Below, one piece after another: positions 10,438 to 19,399 of a stretch of 64,000 nucleotides of DNA. The stretch is from Methylophilus methylotrophus DSM 46235 = ATCC 53528 (GTDB lineage: Bacteria; Pseudomonadota; Gammaproteobacteria; Burkholderiales; Methylophilaceae): the NCBI RefSeq assembly GCF_000378225.1, contig NZ_KB905141.1, positions 1,193,326 to 1,257,325 on the forward strand, read 5' to 3'. Made by a program: the position numbers and the translations under genes. How positions within the stretch are numbered: position 1 is the stretch's first letter; the number at the start of each line of letters is the position of its first letter. Below the pieces are notes generated by a model that was not told the DNA's origin, did no database searches, and was given only the letters and a program-made list of their open reading frames with translations.

Positions 10438-12267
10438 ATGAACCGTTATCCGATATGGAAATTCGTACTGATCGGCACAGTGATTATCATTGGCCTGCTG
10501 TACACGATCCCAAACTTTTTTGGTGAATCACCTGCAGTGCAAATCAGCCCGGCAAAAACATCCCTCAAGCTAGACGAGAGCCTGCTGGAGAAAGTGGAAA
10601 GCACGCTGAAACTGGCTAACATCCCGTTTGACGGGCTGTTTATGGATGCCAGTGGTGTCAAAGTACGTTTTGCCACGACGGATACGCAGTTGCTGGCAAA
10701 AGACAAGCTGGTCGCCAACCTCGGCAAAGACTATACCGTTGCGCTCAACCTGGTGCCACAAACGCCAGGCTGGTTGCAAAGCATAGGCGCCAAACCTATG
10801 TATTTAGGTCTGGACTTACGTGGCGGTGTGCATTTTCTGCTGCAAGTGGATATGAAAGCGGCACTTGACAAAGCGGCTGAAAGCACTGTTGGTGACTTCC
10901 GCATGTCTTTGCGCAAGGAAAAAATCAACTACTACGGTATTGAGCGCCAAGGACAGGTCGTGGTGGTGAAATTTGAATCAGAAGCCGAAGCGACCAGGGC
11001 ACGCAACCTGTTGGCTAAAGATTTTTCTGACCTGACCTACAAAATTTCCGGCAGTGATAAAGATATCAGCCTGACCGCCAGCATGAGCGTCATGGCGCAA
11101 AAACGCATCCAGGAGTTTGCGCTTAAGCAGAACCTGCAAACCTTGCATAACCGGATCAATGAACTGGGCGTGGCTGAGCCTATTGTGCAGCAGCAAGGCC
11201 TGGACCGCATTGTGGTGCAATTGCCTGGCGTGCAGGATACTGCTAAAGCCAAGGAAATCCTGGGCCGTACGGCTACACTGGAAATCCGTATGGTGGATGA
11301 AGAGAAATCTGATATGGCCACGCTGCAAAAAGCACAAAATGGCCAGGTACCTTTTGGTGATGAATTGTTTAGTGACCGTGAAGGCCGCCCTGTACTGGTT
11401 AAGAAAAGCGTAGTCCTGACCGGTGACCGCATCACCGACGCTGGGCCGGGTGTGAATGGCCAGAATGGTGCCTCTGTGGTGAACGTGACTTTGGATGGCC
11501 GCGGCGCTGGCATCTTTAAAAACGTGACCCGTGAAAACGTGGGCAAGCGCATGGCGATTTTGCTGATTGAAAAAGGCAGCACCGAAGTCATTACGGCACC
11601 AGTCATCAACGAAGAAATCGGCGGTGGCCGTGTGCAGATTTCAGGCATGGCCAACGCACAGGAAGCGACCGATATTTCATTGCTGCTGCGTGCCGGTGCG
11701 CTGGCAGCACCGATGGAAATCATCGAAGAGCGTACGGTTGGCCCTAGCATGGGTGAAGAAAATATCAAGCGCGGCGTACATTCAACCCTGTGGGGCTTTG
11801 CAGCAATTGCCGTGATGATGATGGTGTACTACCTGGTGTTTGGTGGCGTGTCAGTGATGGCATTGGGCGTCAACCTGCTGTTGCTGGTGGCGATTCTTTC
11901 CATGTTGCAAGCGACGCTGACCCTGCCCGGCCTGGCCGCGATTGCGCTGGCACTGGGGATGGCGATTGACGCTAACGTCCTGATCAACGAGCGTATCCGC
12001 GAAGAACTGCGTAATGGCAACACGCCGCAAGCCAGTATCCACGCCGGTTACGACCGTGCGTTTGATACCATTTTGGACTCCAACGTGACCACTTTGATTG
12101 CTGGCCTGGCGCTGTTTATGTTCGGGACTGGCCCGATCAAAGGCTTTGCAGTTGTCCACGTGCTGGGCATCATGACTTCCATGTTTAGCGCCGTGCTGGT
12201 CTCTCGCGCCTTGGTCAACCTATTGTATGGTTACCGCCGCAAGATTGAAAAACTGCAAATCGGTTAA
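10438..12267 (+). CDS. secD: Protein translocase subunit SecD
   Basis: Membrane subunit that uses the proton gradient to help pull proteins across the inner membrane after SecA. The 609-residue protein has an N-terminal transmembrane helix, a large periplasmic region (about 35-440) that includes YLGLDLRGGVHFLLQVD, and five C-terminal helices with the conserved ALGMAIDANVLINERIREE region. Length is normal. It lies 29 bases before secF. Confidence 0.97.
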   Translation: MNRYPIWKFVLIGTVIIIGLLYTIPNFFGESPAVQISPAKTSLKLDESLLEKVESTLKLANIPFDGLFMDASGVKVRFATTDTQLLAKDKLVANLGKDYTVALNLVPQTPGWLQSIGAKPMYLGLDLRGGVHFLLQVDMKAALDKAAESTVGDFRMSLRKEKINYYGIERQGQVVVVKFESEAEATRARNLLAKDFSDLTYKISGSDKDISLTASMSVMAQKRIQEFALKQNLQTLHNRINELGVAEPIVQQQGLDRIVVQLPGVQDTAKAKEILGRTATLEIRMVDEEKSDMATLQKAQNGQVPFGDELFSDREGRPVLVKKSVVLTGDRITDAGPGVNGQNGASVVNVTLDGRGAGIFKNVTRENVGKRMAILLIEKGSTEVITAPVINEEIGGGRVQISGMANAQEATDISLLLRAGALAAPMEIIEERTVGPSMGEENIKRGVHSTLWGFAAIAVMMMVYYLVFGGVSVMALGVNLLLLVAILSMLQATLTLPGLAAIALALGMAIDANVLINERIREELRNGNTPQASIHAGYDRAFDTILDSNVTTLIAGLALFMFGTGPIKGFAVVHVLGIMTSMFSAVLVSRALVNLLYGYRRKIEKLQIG

Positions 12268-12296
12268 TCGCTGTCACAACCTATTGAGTACAGATT

Positions 12297-13241
12297 ATGG
12301 AATTATTCAGAATTAAAAAAGACATCCCGTTCATGAGTTACGGGCGTCTGACCACTTCGATTTCGCTGATTACCTTTGTATTGGCGGTTTTCTTCCTGCT
12401 GCACCGTGGCCTCAATTACGGCGTGGATTTTACCGGTGGTACAGTGATGGAAGTACATTATCCGGCGGCGGCGAATATTGAGCAAATCCGCCAGGTGATG
12501 GATGGGGTGGGTCTAAAAGATGTGACGGTACAAAACTTCGGCTCCAGCCAGGATGTGCTCATCCGATTGCCAGTCAAAAAAGAATTATCCATTGCACAGC
12601 TATCGGAAAAAATCTCCACTGCGCTAAAAGGTGCGGATGCAGGGGCAGAAGTGCGCCGGGTAGAGTCGGTAGGTTCCCAGGTGGGTGAGGAGCTGTACGA
12701 GAACGGCGCCTTGGCCTTGTTACTGGTGTGTGCCGGTATCATGGGCTACCTCGCGTTACGTTTTGAATGGCGCTTTGCCGTGGCGGCGATTATCGCCAAC
12801 ATGCATGACGTGATCATCATCCTGGGCTTTTTTGCCTTTTTCCAGTGGGAGTTCAACCTCACGGTATTGGCGGCAATCCTGGCCGTCTTGGGTTATTCGG
12901 TCAACGAATCCGTGGTGGTGTTTGACCGCGTGCGTGAAAACTTCAAAAAAATGCGTAAAGCCAGTGCGGTACAGGTTATTGACAACGCCATTACGCGTAC
13001 CATGTCGCGTACGATTATCACGCACTTGATGACACAAACCATGGTCTGTTCCATGCTGTTTTTTGGTGGCGAAACCCTGCACAACTTCTCACTGGCACTC
13101 ACAATCGGCATTTTGTTCGGCATTTACTCTTCGGTATTGGTTGCCTGCCCAATCGCCATGTGGCTGGGTGTGAACCGCGCCAACCTGATTGGCGACACTG
13201 AGAAAAAACCCAAGGAAGACGAAGCAGCCATCGCACCTTAA
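12297..13241 (+). CDS. secF: Protein translocase subunit SecF
   Basis: Partner of SecD. The 314-residue protein has a first helix, a short periplasmic domain starting GVDFTGGTVMEV, and five further helices with GYSVNESVVVFDRVRENF, the SecF counterpart of the SecD helix motif. It is followed by a hairpin terminator at 13281-13314, closing the yajC-secD-secF transcript. Confidence 0.97.
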   Translation: MELFRIKKDIPFMSYGRLTTSISLITFVLAVFFLLHRGLNYGVDFTGGTVMEVHYPAAANIEQIRQVMDGVGLKDVTVQNFGSSQDVLIRLPVKKELSIAQLSEKISTALKGADAGAEVRRVESVGSQVGEELYENGALALLLVCAGIMGYLALRFEWRFAVAAIIANMHDVIIILGFFAFFQWEFNLTVLAAILAVLGYSVNESVVVFDRVRENFKKMRKASAVQVIDNAITRTMSRTIITHLMTQTMVCSMLFFGGETLHNFSLALTIGILFGIYSSVLVACPIAMWLGVNRANLIGDTEKKPKEDEAAIAP

Positions 13242-13280
13242 GCGCAACTATTATTTGATTCTTTTAGGCTTGGATTTTTA

Positions 13281-13314
13281 GCCACTGGTGGGTACACTAG
13301 TGGCTTCTTGTTTT
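13281..13314 (+). terminator. Rho-independent terminator of the secDF operon
   Basis: The stem GCCACTGGT / ACTAGTGGC (13281-13289 with 13296-13304) contains one G-T pair, has a 6-base loop and is followed by TTCTTGTTTT. It ends about 14 bases before the start of the next gene. Confidence 0.7.
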
Positions 13315-13327
13315 CAACTCCACACTT

Positions 13328-14599
13328 TTGGACAACATTCCGATTTCATGGCAGCTGGTGACGCTAGCTGTTTTATTGTTACTCTCAGGCTTTTTTTCTA
13401 TCGCCGAAACCAGCCTGATGTCGGTCAATCGTTATCGCCTGCGTCACCTGATGAACGAAGGCCATCGAGGCGCAAAACTGGCGAGCGAGCTACTCTCCCA
13501 AACCGACAAATTACTGGGTGTCATCCTGCTTTGCAATAATTTTGCCAACGCCTCTGCTGCCACTCTGGTTACACTGATTACGGTAGAGTTATTTGGTGAA
13601 GGTGAATGGATATTGATGTTTGGCACATTATCCGTCACATTTGCCATTCTGGTATTCAGCGAAATCTCACCCAAAGTGATTGCGGCTGCCCACCCGGAAA
13701 AGCTGGCTTTATTTAGCAGCTATATTCTCTATCCGCTGCTGAGAGTACTTTATCCAGTCGTCTGGTTTGTTAATTTGTTTGTGTCTGCCATCTTGCGATT
13801 ACTGCGCATCAAAGTCAGTTTTAAAGACCAATCACACGCCCTGACCACCGAAGAGCTGCGCAGTATTGTCAGTGATGCCGGACAGTACATCCCCTCTCAA
13901 AATCGCACGATATTACTCAACCTTCTGGATCTGGAAGACATCATTGTGGACGATGCCATGACCGCCCACACCCAGGTTGAATTTATCGACCTAGATGAAC
14001 CAATAGACCAAATCATGGAGCAGCTGGTACGCAGCCACCATTCACGCCTGCCAGTCCGTCAGGGAGATCATGAAGATATTGTCGGTATTTTGCATGTGCG
14101 CAAGGTATTGCCACTGCTACGTGACTTTCACATAGGCAAAGCGCCGACCAAAGCCCTTTTACAGGCAGCCATGAGTTTGCCCTATTACATTCCCTCGGGC
14201 ACGCCACTCTACACACAATTACAACAGTTCCAGAAACGTCATGAGCGCATTGCGCTTATCGTGGATGAGTATGGTGAATTCAAGGGTCTACTGACACTCG
14301 AAGACATTCTGGAAGAGGTAGTGGGCGAATTTACCACCCAATCGCCCGAGCATGCCAGCCACTTTCATCAGCTCGAAGACGGCAGTTGGCTGGTGGATGG
14401 CAGTAGCTTGTTGCGCGATCTCAATCGCAAATTGAAACTCTCTCTGCCAACAGATGGTCCACGCACATTGAATGGCTTAATTCTGGAGCATTTTGAGGAT
14501 ATCCCCGAGCCCAATACCAGCTTTAAAATTGATCAGTACAAGTTGGAAATTCTTGACGCACAGGATCGTGTTGTCAAACGCGTCAAAATTTACCCTTAA
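13328..14599 (+). CDS. CNNM/CorC-family membrane protein (DUF21 plus CBS domains)
   Basis: Membrane protein of 423 residues with a DUF21/CNNM transmembrane domain (about 1-185), a CBS pair (about 205-330, including HSRLPVRQGD and RIALIVDEYGEFKGLLTLEDILEEVVGE), and a C-terminal CorC/HlyC domain with WLVDGSSLLRDLNR. Family members are linked to magnesium or cobalt export; the older name is hemolysin. The frame opens at TTG 13328. An upstream in-frame stop at 13298 and the absence of any ATG before the first helix support this rare start, although no clear Shine-Dalgarno is seen. Confidence 0.85.
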   Translation: MDNIPISWQLVTLAVLLLLSGFFSIAETSLMSVNRYRLRHLMNEGHRGAKLASELLSQTDKLLGVILLCNNFANASAATLVTLITVELFGEGEWILMFGTLSVTFAILVFSEISPKVIAAAHPEKLALFSSYILYPLLRVLYPVVWFVNLFVSAILRLLRIKVSFKDQSHALTTEELRSIVSDAGQYIPSQNRTILLNLLDLEDIIVDDAMTAHTQVEFIDLDEPIDQIMEQLVRSHHSRLPVRQGDHEDIVGILHVRKVLPLLRDFHIGKAPTKALLQAAMSLPYYIPSGTPLYTQLQQFQKRHERIALIVDEYGEFKGLLTLEDILEEVVGEFTTQSPEHASHFHQLEDGSWLVDGSSLLRDLNRKLKLSLPTDGPRTLNGLILEHFEDIPEPNTSFKIDQYKLEILDAQDRVVKRVKIYP

Positions 14600-14678
14600 A
14601 CCCTGATTTCTCTCGCATCCGCTCTTGAATTTTTTAATACAAGGCGCAAAATAAGTTCTAAGATAGGTATACAAAACT

Positions 14679-14990
14679 ATGGTACGACCCAAGCGTGATG
14701 GTGACTTGGCTCTGGAGTCCCAGGTCGCCAAACCCAAGCCTCCAGAACTTTACAAGGTGTTGTTACTCAATGACGACTACACCCCAATGGAATTTGTTGT
14801 GGCCGTCATTGAGCGGTTTTTTAACAAGTCCCGTGAACAAGCCACGCAAATCATGCTCAAAGTACATACCGAGGGAATGGGTGTGTGTGGTGTGTACCCA
14901 CAGGACATTGCGGAAACCAAAATGCATCAGGTTCTAGAGTCTGCCCGCGAAGCACAACATCCCTTGCAATGCGTGATTGAGGCCGCTTGA
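14679..14990 (+). CDS. clpS: ATP-dependent Clp protease adaptor ClpS
   Basis: Adaptor that delivers N-degron substrates to ClpAP. The 103-residue protein has a short basic tail and then the ClpS core with [39 protein letters not shown] and a C-terminal QHPLQCVIE. These match the residues that form the N-degron pocket and the ClpA contact. clpA follows 267 bases downstream. Confidence 0.97.
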   Translation: MVRPKRDGDLALESQVAKPKPPELYKVLLLNDDYTPMEFVVAVIERFFNKSREQATQIMLKVHTEGMGVCGVYPQDIAETKMHQVLESAREAQHPLQCVIEAA

Positions 14991-15225
14991 TGCTTGTAAA
15001 GGCATTGTGAGAATACAAGGCAAATACACTAGTACACTCTGGGTTAAATAGGTGTATTGTGGTGGTAGCATGATAGCCAGTGTTTCTGGATCGCTTCGCT
15101 CATTTAAACTTGAGTAAAAAGCAACCTTGGGGCATTGAATTTTTTGAAGAAAAGCACGATAACAATAAACAGACAGGTTTTGCCAAATTGCAGCAGTGAC
15201 ATCCGCAACGAGGCGTTTTGCAGTT

Positions 15226-15242
15226 TAGTGTAGTGTAGTGTA
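15226..15242. repeat. Short TAGTG tandem repeat upstream of clpA
   Basis: Three perfect TAGTG units plus TA lie immediately before the AAGGAAA ribosome binding site of clpA (start 15258). Nothing else with a clear identity was seen between clpS and clpA. Confidence 0.7.
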
Positions 15243-15257
15243 TTAAGGAAAGTCATC

Positions 15258-17513
15258 ATGATTGCTCAAGAACTTGAAGTCAGCCTGCACATGGCATTTA
15301 TGGACGCACGACAAAAGCGTCACGAACTAATTACGGTTGAGCATCTATTACTGGCTATGTTGGATAATCCGACAGCCGCAGAGGTACTGCGTGCCTGTGG
15401 GGCCAAATTTGACACACTGCGCAGTGAATTGACCCAGTATATTGAAGAACATACGCCTACTGTGGCTGGCTCTGACGAGGTAGACACCCAGCCAACCCTG
15501 GGATTCCAGCGCGTCATCCAGCGCGCCATGCTACATGTACAGTCTTCCGGTAAAAAAGAAGTGACTGGCGCGAACGTGCTGGTTGCCATTTATGGCGAAA
15601 AAGACTCGCATGCCGTATTTTTCCTGCACCAACAAGGCGTGACACGCCTGGATGTTGTCAACTTCATCTCGCATGGTGTGGCGAAAATTCAGGAAAACGA
15701 ACCAAAATCTGCCAGCACCGAGCAAGATACTGAAGGCGAAAGCGTCAGCACAGGTGCCTTGGAAAACTTCACCTTAAACTTGAACGCACAGGTGCTGGCA
15801 GGCAAGATTGATCCGCTGATTGGCCGTGGCCTGGAATTGGAACGGGTGATCCAGACCCTGTGCCGCCGCCGCAAAAATAATCCTTTACTGGTGGGTGAAG
15901 CTGGCGTGGGTAAAACAGCGATTGCCGAAGGCCTGGCCTCGCGCATCGTCAGCAACGACATTCCTGAAGTATTGGAAAATGCGACTGTCTACTCGCTCGA
16001 CATGGGGGCTCTGTTGGCTGGGACCAAATACCGCGGCGACTTTGAACAACGCTTAAAAGCCGTCATGAAACAACTGGCCGAAAAACCGGATGCCATTTTG
16101 TTTATTGACGAAATTCATACCCTGATTGGCGCCGGTTCCGCCAGTGGTGGCACCTTGGATGCGAGCAACTTGCTGAAACCGGCCTTATCAAACGGCTCAC
16201 TCAAATGCATAGGTGCGACCACTTACCAGGAATACCGTGGCATCTTTGAAAAAGATCATGCTTTGTCACGCCGTTTCCAGAAAATCGACGTGCAAGAACC
16301 GAGCGTAGCCGAAACCATTGAGATCCTCAAAGGCCTGAAAGCTAAGTTTGAAGAGCACCACAGCGTGAAATATAGCGCCAGTGCCTTGACCGTTGCTGCT
16401 GAGTTATCTGCCAAATACATCAATGACCGTCATTTGCCAGACAAGGCCATTGATGTGATTGATGAGGCTGGCGCTGCCCAGCGTATCTTGCCCAAGAGCA
16501 AGCAGAAGAAAGTGATTGGCAATAAAGAGATTGAAGAAATCATTGCCAAGATTGCGCGCATTCCGCCCAAAAATATTTCCACGGATGACCGCAATGCCCT
16601 GAAGACCCTGGAACGCGACCTCAAGGCCGTGGTGTTTGGTCAGGACAAGGCAATTGAAGTACTGGCGTCTGCTGTGAAAATGGCTCGTAGCGGTTTGGGA
16701 AATGGCAACAAGCCTATCGGTAGTTTCCTGTTCGCAGGCCCAACCGGGGTTGGTAAAACCGAGGTTGCCAAACAGCTGGCTTATATCCTGGGCATTGAAT
16801 TGCTTCGCTTTGATATGTCCGAATACATGGAGCGTCATGCGGTATCGCGCCTGATTGGTGCGCCTCCCGGCTATGTTGGCTTTGACCAGGGTGGCTTACT
16901 GACTGAAGCGGTGACTAAGCAACCTTATTGCGTATTGTTGTTAGACGAAATTGAAAAAGCACATCCGGATATTTTCAATATCCTGCTGCAAGTGATGGAC
17001 CATGGCACGCTGACCGATAACAACGGCCGCAAAGCGGACTTCCGCAATGTGACGATTATCATGACGACCAATGCCGGCGCAGAGAACCTGTCAAAAGCCA
17101 GCATAGGCTTTACTAACAGCAAGGATGTGACTGACGAAGCGGCCGATCTGAAACGATTGTTCAGCCCTGAATTCCGTAACCGTTTGGATGCGACCGTTTC
17201 ATTCGGCGCACTTAACCAGGAAGTCATCTTGCGCGTGGTAGACAAATTCCTCATGCAGCTTGAAGATCAGTTGCACGAGAAAAAAGTCGATGTGACCTTC
17301 AGTGATGAACTCAAGGCCTACCTGGGTAGAAAAGGATTTGATCCACTGATGGGTGCGCGTCCGATGGCTAGACTGATTCAGGACACCATACGTAAAGCAT
17401 TAGCAGATGAATTGCTGTTCGGCCGCTTGAGCGATGGTGGGCACGTACACATCGATATCGACGATAAAGATCAGATTCAACTGATTTTTAAAGAAGAAAC
17501 CATTTCCGCATAA
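15258..17513 (+). CDS. clpA: ATP-dependent Clp protease ATP-binding subunit ClpA
   Basis: AAA+ unfoldase that feeds ClpP. The 751-residue protein has the N-terminal ClpS-binding double repeat (about 1-145), first AAA module with GEAGVGKTAIAEGLA and FIDEIHTLIGAG, second module with GPTGVGKTEVAKQLA and LLDEIEKAHPDIFN, and the D2-small domain with arginine finger region SPEFRNRLD. The absence of a ClpB-type middle coiled coil and the upstream clpS gene assign it to ClpA. AAGGAAA lies upstream of the ATG. Confidence 0.97.
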   Translation: MIAQELEVSLHMAFMDARQKRHELITVEHLLLAMLDNPTAAEVLRACGAKFDTLRSELTQYIEEHTPTVAGSDEVDTQPTLGFQRVIQRAMLHVQSSGKKEVTGANVLVAIYGEKDSHAVFFLHQQGVTRLDVVNFISHGVAKIQENEPKSASTEQDTEGESVSTGALENFTLNLNAQVLAGKIDPLIGRGLELERVIQTLCRRRKNNPLLVGEAGVGKTAIAEGLASRIVSNDIPEVLENATVYSLDMGALLAGTKYRGDFEQRLKAVMKQLAEKPDAILFIDEIHTLIGAGSASGGTLDASNLLKPALSNGSLKCIGATTYQEYRGIFEKDHALSRRFQKIDVQEPSVAETIEILKGLKAKFEEHHSVKYSASALTVAAELSAKYINDRHLPDKAIDVIDEAGAAQRILPKSKQKKVIGNKEIEEIIAKIARIPPKNISTDDRNALKTLERDLKAVVFGQDKAIEVLASAVKMARSGLGNGNKPIGSFLFAGPTGVGKTEVAKQLAYILGIELLRFDMSEYMERHAVSRLIGAPPGYVGFDQGGLLTEAVTKQPYCVLLLDEIEKAHPDIFNILLQVMDHGTLTDNNGRKADFRNVTIIMTTNAGAENLSKASIGFTNSKDVTDEAADLKRLFSPEFRNRLDATVSFGALNQEVILRVVDKFLMQLEDQLHEKKVDVTFSDELKAYLGRKGFDPLMGARPMARLIQDTIRKALADELLFGRLSDGGHVHIDIDDKDQIQLIFKEETISA

Positions 17514-17534
17514 TCTTCAATTTGCAATAAAACC

Positions 17535-17573
17535 TCGCCACAAAGCGCACAAATTTGGTGCGCTTTGTGGCGA
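17535..17573. terminator. Strong 16-bp hairpin after clpA
   Basis: A perfect 16-bp stem, TCGCCACAAAGCGCAC with its complement at 17558-17573, has a 7-base loop. No T tract follows on the plus strand (AAAACCCC), so this may be a 3'-end stabiliser or a non-canonical terminator. Confidence 0.55.
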
Positions 17574-17685
17574 AAACCCCACGCATATGGGTATCAATAT
17601 ATTATCGTTTAGTATAAAATCAATACGTTACGCATATATTCATCTCTGGTACGGTAATTGCTACCTTGAGCAATGACTGTCAGTC

Positions 17686-18033
17686 ATGATTTTGTACATG
17701 CAAAAAATTTTTTATCTATTACATCTATTATGTTTGGTATTCGCCTTGCAGACCACTGCTGCGGAACCCGTAGTCACTGCATCGCTGTTACAGAACAGCG
17801 CCAGTGAAGCAATGTTATCCAATGCTGTAGATGATGTGTTGACGGCAGATTTTGGTGATGCCAGCAACAGTATCGATATGCTCGAAATCGCAGAAGTCGA
17901 TGTAGATAAAATTCTGTTACCGGCTTTCAGCTACCCGGTACAACGTACCAGCAATCACGCTCCAGAACATCAGCTACCTGATTACTATCCCCTCTTTGCT
18001 TTCTGGCTAGACCGGCCGCCCCAAATCCACTAA
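17686..18033 (+). CDS. Small secreted protein of unknown function heading the metal-efflux operon
   Basis: Not recognised. The 115-residue product (111 from the ATG at 17698) begins with a hydrophobic signal sequence, IFYLLHLLCLVFALQTTAA, probably cleaved before EPVV. The mature part is about 90 residues, acidic, with a run of Asp/Glu and Ser (DDVLTADFGD, IDMLEIAEVDVDKIL), no cysteines, and an aromatic and proline-rich C-terminus (YYPLFAFWLDRPPQIH). It lies about 100 bases before the TolC-like gene in the same direction. Small periplasmic proteins often precede heavy-metal RND genes, so a metal-related role is possible but not shown. Confidence 0.6.
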   Translation: MILYMQKIFYLLHLLCLVFALQTTAAEPVVTASLLQNSASEAMLSNAVDDVLTADFGDASNSIDMLEIAEVDVDKILLPAFSYPVQRTSNHAPEHQLPDYYPLFAFWLDRPPQIH

Positions 18034-18047
18034 CAATCCTTGCACAC

Positions 18048-18069
18048 ACAGGCATGCTTGGCTGCCTGT
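18048..18069 (+). terminator. Hairpin between the small secreted protein and the TolC-like gene
   Basis: The 7-bp stem ACAGGCA / TGCCTGT with an 8-base loop is followed by the A/T-rich ATATCATTTTAATT. It could attenuate readthrough into the efflux genes. Confidence 0.4.
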
Positions 18070-18138
18070 ATATCATTTTAATTATTAATTAAGGTGACTG
18101 TGCCATGATAGGCGTACAGTCATCCCAGAAGGATTATT

Positions 18139-19389
18139 ATGTTGAGTAAAACCCGCTGGCGAACAGCGCGCAGGCTAATGTGGCTATGTTGTTGCGTGCC
18201 TTCACTTGCCTTTGCCGAAGTCACTTTCGACCTAAAAACATTACTAGATAAAGCTGTCGCCGAAAACCCCATGATGGCGATCAGCAAGGCACAAGTTGAA
18301 GCCGCAGCTGCCGGTATCACCGTTGCAAGGTCTTTCTATAACCCTGACCTTGAGTTGATGGCTGGCCCGGCCAGATACCGCGGCGTGCCAACGCCAGGCG
18401 CCACCGAAAGGAACTACGGTGTCACTATCTCGCAACCCTTGGATTTTCCCGGCACTCGCACTTCCCGCCGTGAACTAGCCGAGCAACAATTGACCTATGC
18501 AGAAAAAGGCATACAAACCACCAGCTTCGACTTGCGTAACCTGATCAAGCAAGCCTACTTAACCGTTCTGCTGCGTCAGCAGATTCTGCAAATGCTAGGC
18601 GCCAACCTGAGTGTCTTGCAGGAAATTCAAACCAAAATCAAACGCAAGGTTGAGGTAGGCGAAGCGGCCAGATACGAGCTCATCAAGGCCGATACTGAAT
18701 TGCTGGCAGCAGAGCGGGATTACGCCAGCGCGCAAACACGTATTGATGAAGCCAAGGCGATTTTACGCGGCATGATAGGCAATATGCCCGACAACTTTGA
18801 AGTCAAATCTGAACTTCCTACGATTTCTGAATTGCCTAACATCACAGAGTTACGGCAATCTGCCGAGAACAATCCTTACTTGCAGCAACTCATCACAGCG
18901 AAAGACAGTGCTGAAGCCAAACTCAAGCTTGAGCAGGCCTTGCGTTTTCCAGGGCTTACTTTGAAGTCTGACTTTACCCAGGATCCGGACTTGAACACAT
19001 TCCGTGTGGGCGTTGTTTTGCCATTACCGGTCTGGAACCATCGTGAAGGCCAGATTGCCCAGGCAGCAGCCGGGGTAGAAGAAGCTGATGCCAATATTCG
19101 TCTGCAAAAACAGGTATTACGCAAAGAGATCGATAGCGCATACCAACGTAACGTGATCGCAAGCAACCAGCTCAAAGTATTTGAAAATGGCCTGCTGGAG
19201 CAATCACAAGCGACCTTGAGTCGTGCAGAAGCCGCTTATAAATTCGGAGAACGCGGCATCCTGGAATACCTGGATGCGCAACGCGTCAATCGTGATGTCA
19301 AACGGGACTATCTGATTGCCAAATTCGATTATTTTTTCAGTGTATTGCAAATCGAACGTTTCATCGGTTCTGATTTGGTTCAACCTTAA
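18139..19389 (+). CDS. TolC-family outer-membrane channel of a heavy-metal RND pump (CusC/CzcC-like)
   Basis: Outer-membrane channel subunit of a tripartite metal exporter. The 416-residue protein has a signal peptide cleaved after AFA (about residue 27), then two TolC/OEP repeats of long amphipathic helices with NPDLELMAGP, YNPD and PLPVWNHREGQIAQA, the last typical of CzcC-type channels. There is no lipobox, unlike CusC of E. coli. AAGGA lies before the ATG at 18139. The adaptor gene starts 10 bases downstream of its stop. Confidence 0.9.
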   Translation: MLSKTRWRTARRLMWLCCCVPSLAFAEVTFDLKTLLDKAVAENPMMAISKAQVEAAAAGITVARSFYNPDLELMAGPARYRGVPTPGATERNYGVTISQPLDFPGTRTSRRELAEQQLTYAEKGIQTTSFDLRNLIKQAYLTVLLRQQILQMLGANLSVLQEIQTKIKRKVEVGEAARYELIKADTELLAAERDYASAQTRIDEAKAILRGMIGNMPDNFEVKSELPTISELPNITELRQSAENNPYLQQLITAKDSAEAKLKLEQALRFPGLTLKSDFTQDPDLNTFRVGVVLPLPVWNHREGQIAQAAAGVEEADANIRLQKQVLRKEIDSAYQRNVIASNQLKVFENGLLEQSQATLSRAEAAYKFGERGILEYLDAQRVNRDVKRDYLIAKFDYFFSVLQIERFIGSDLVQP

Positions 19390-19399
19390 GGGGATGGTG

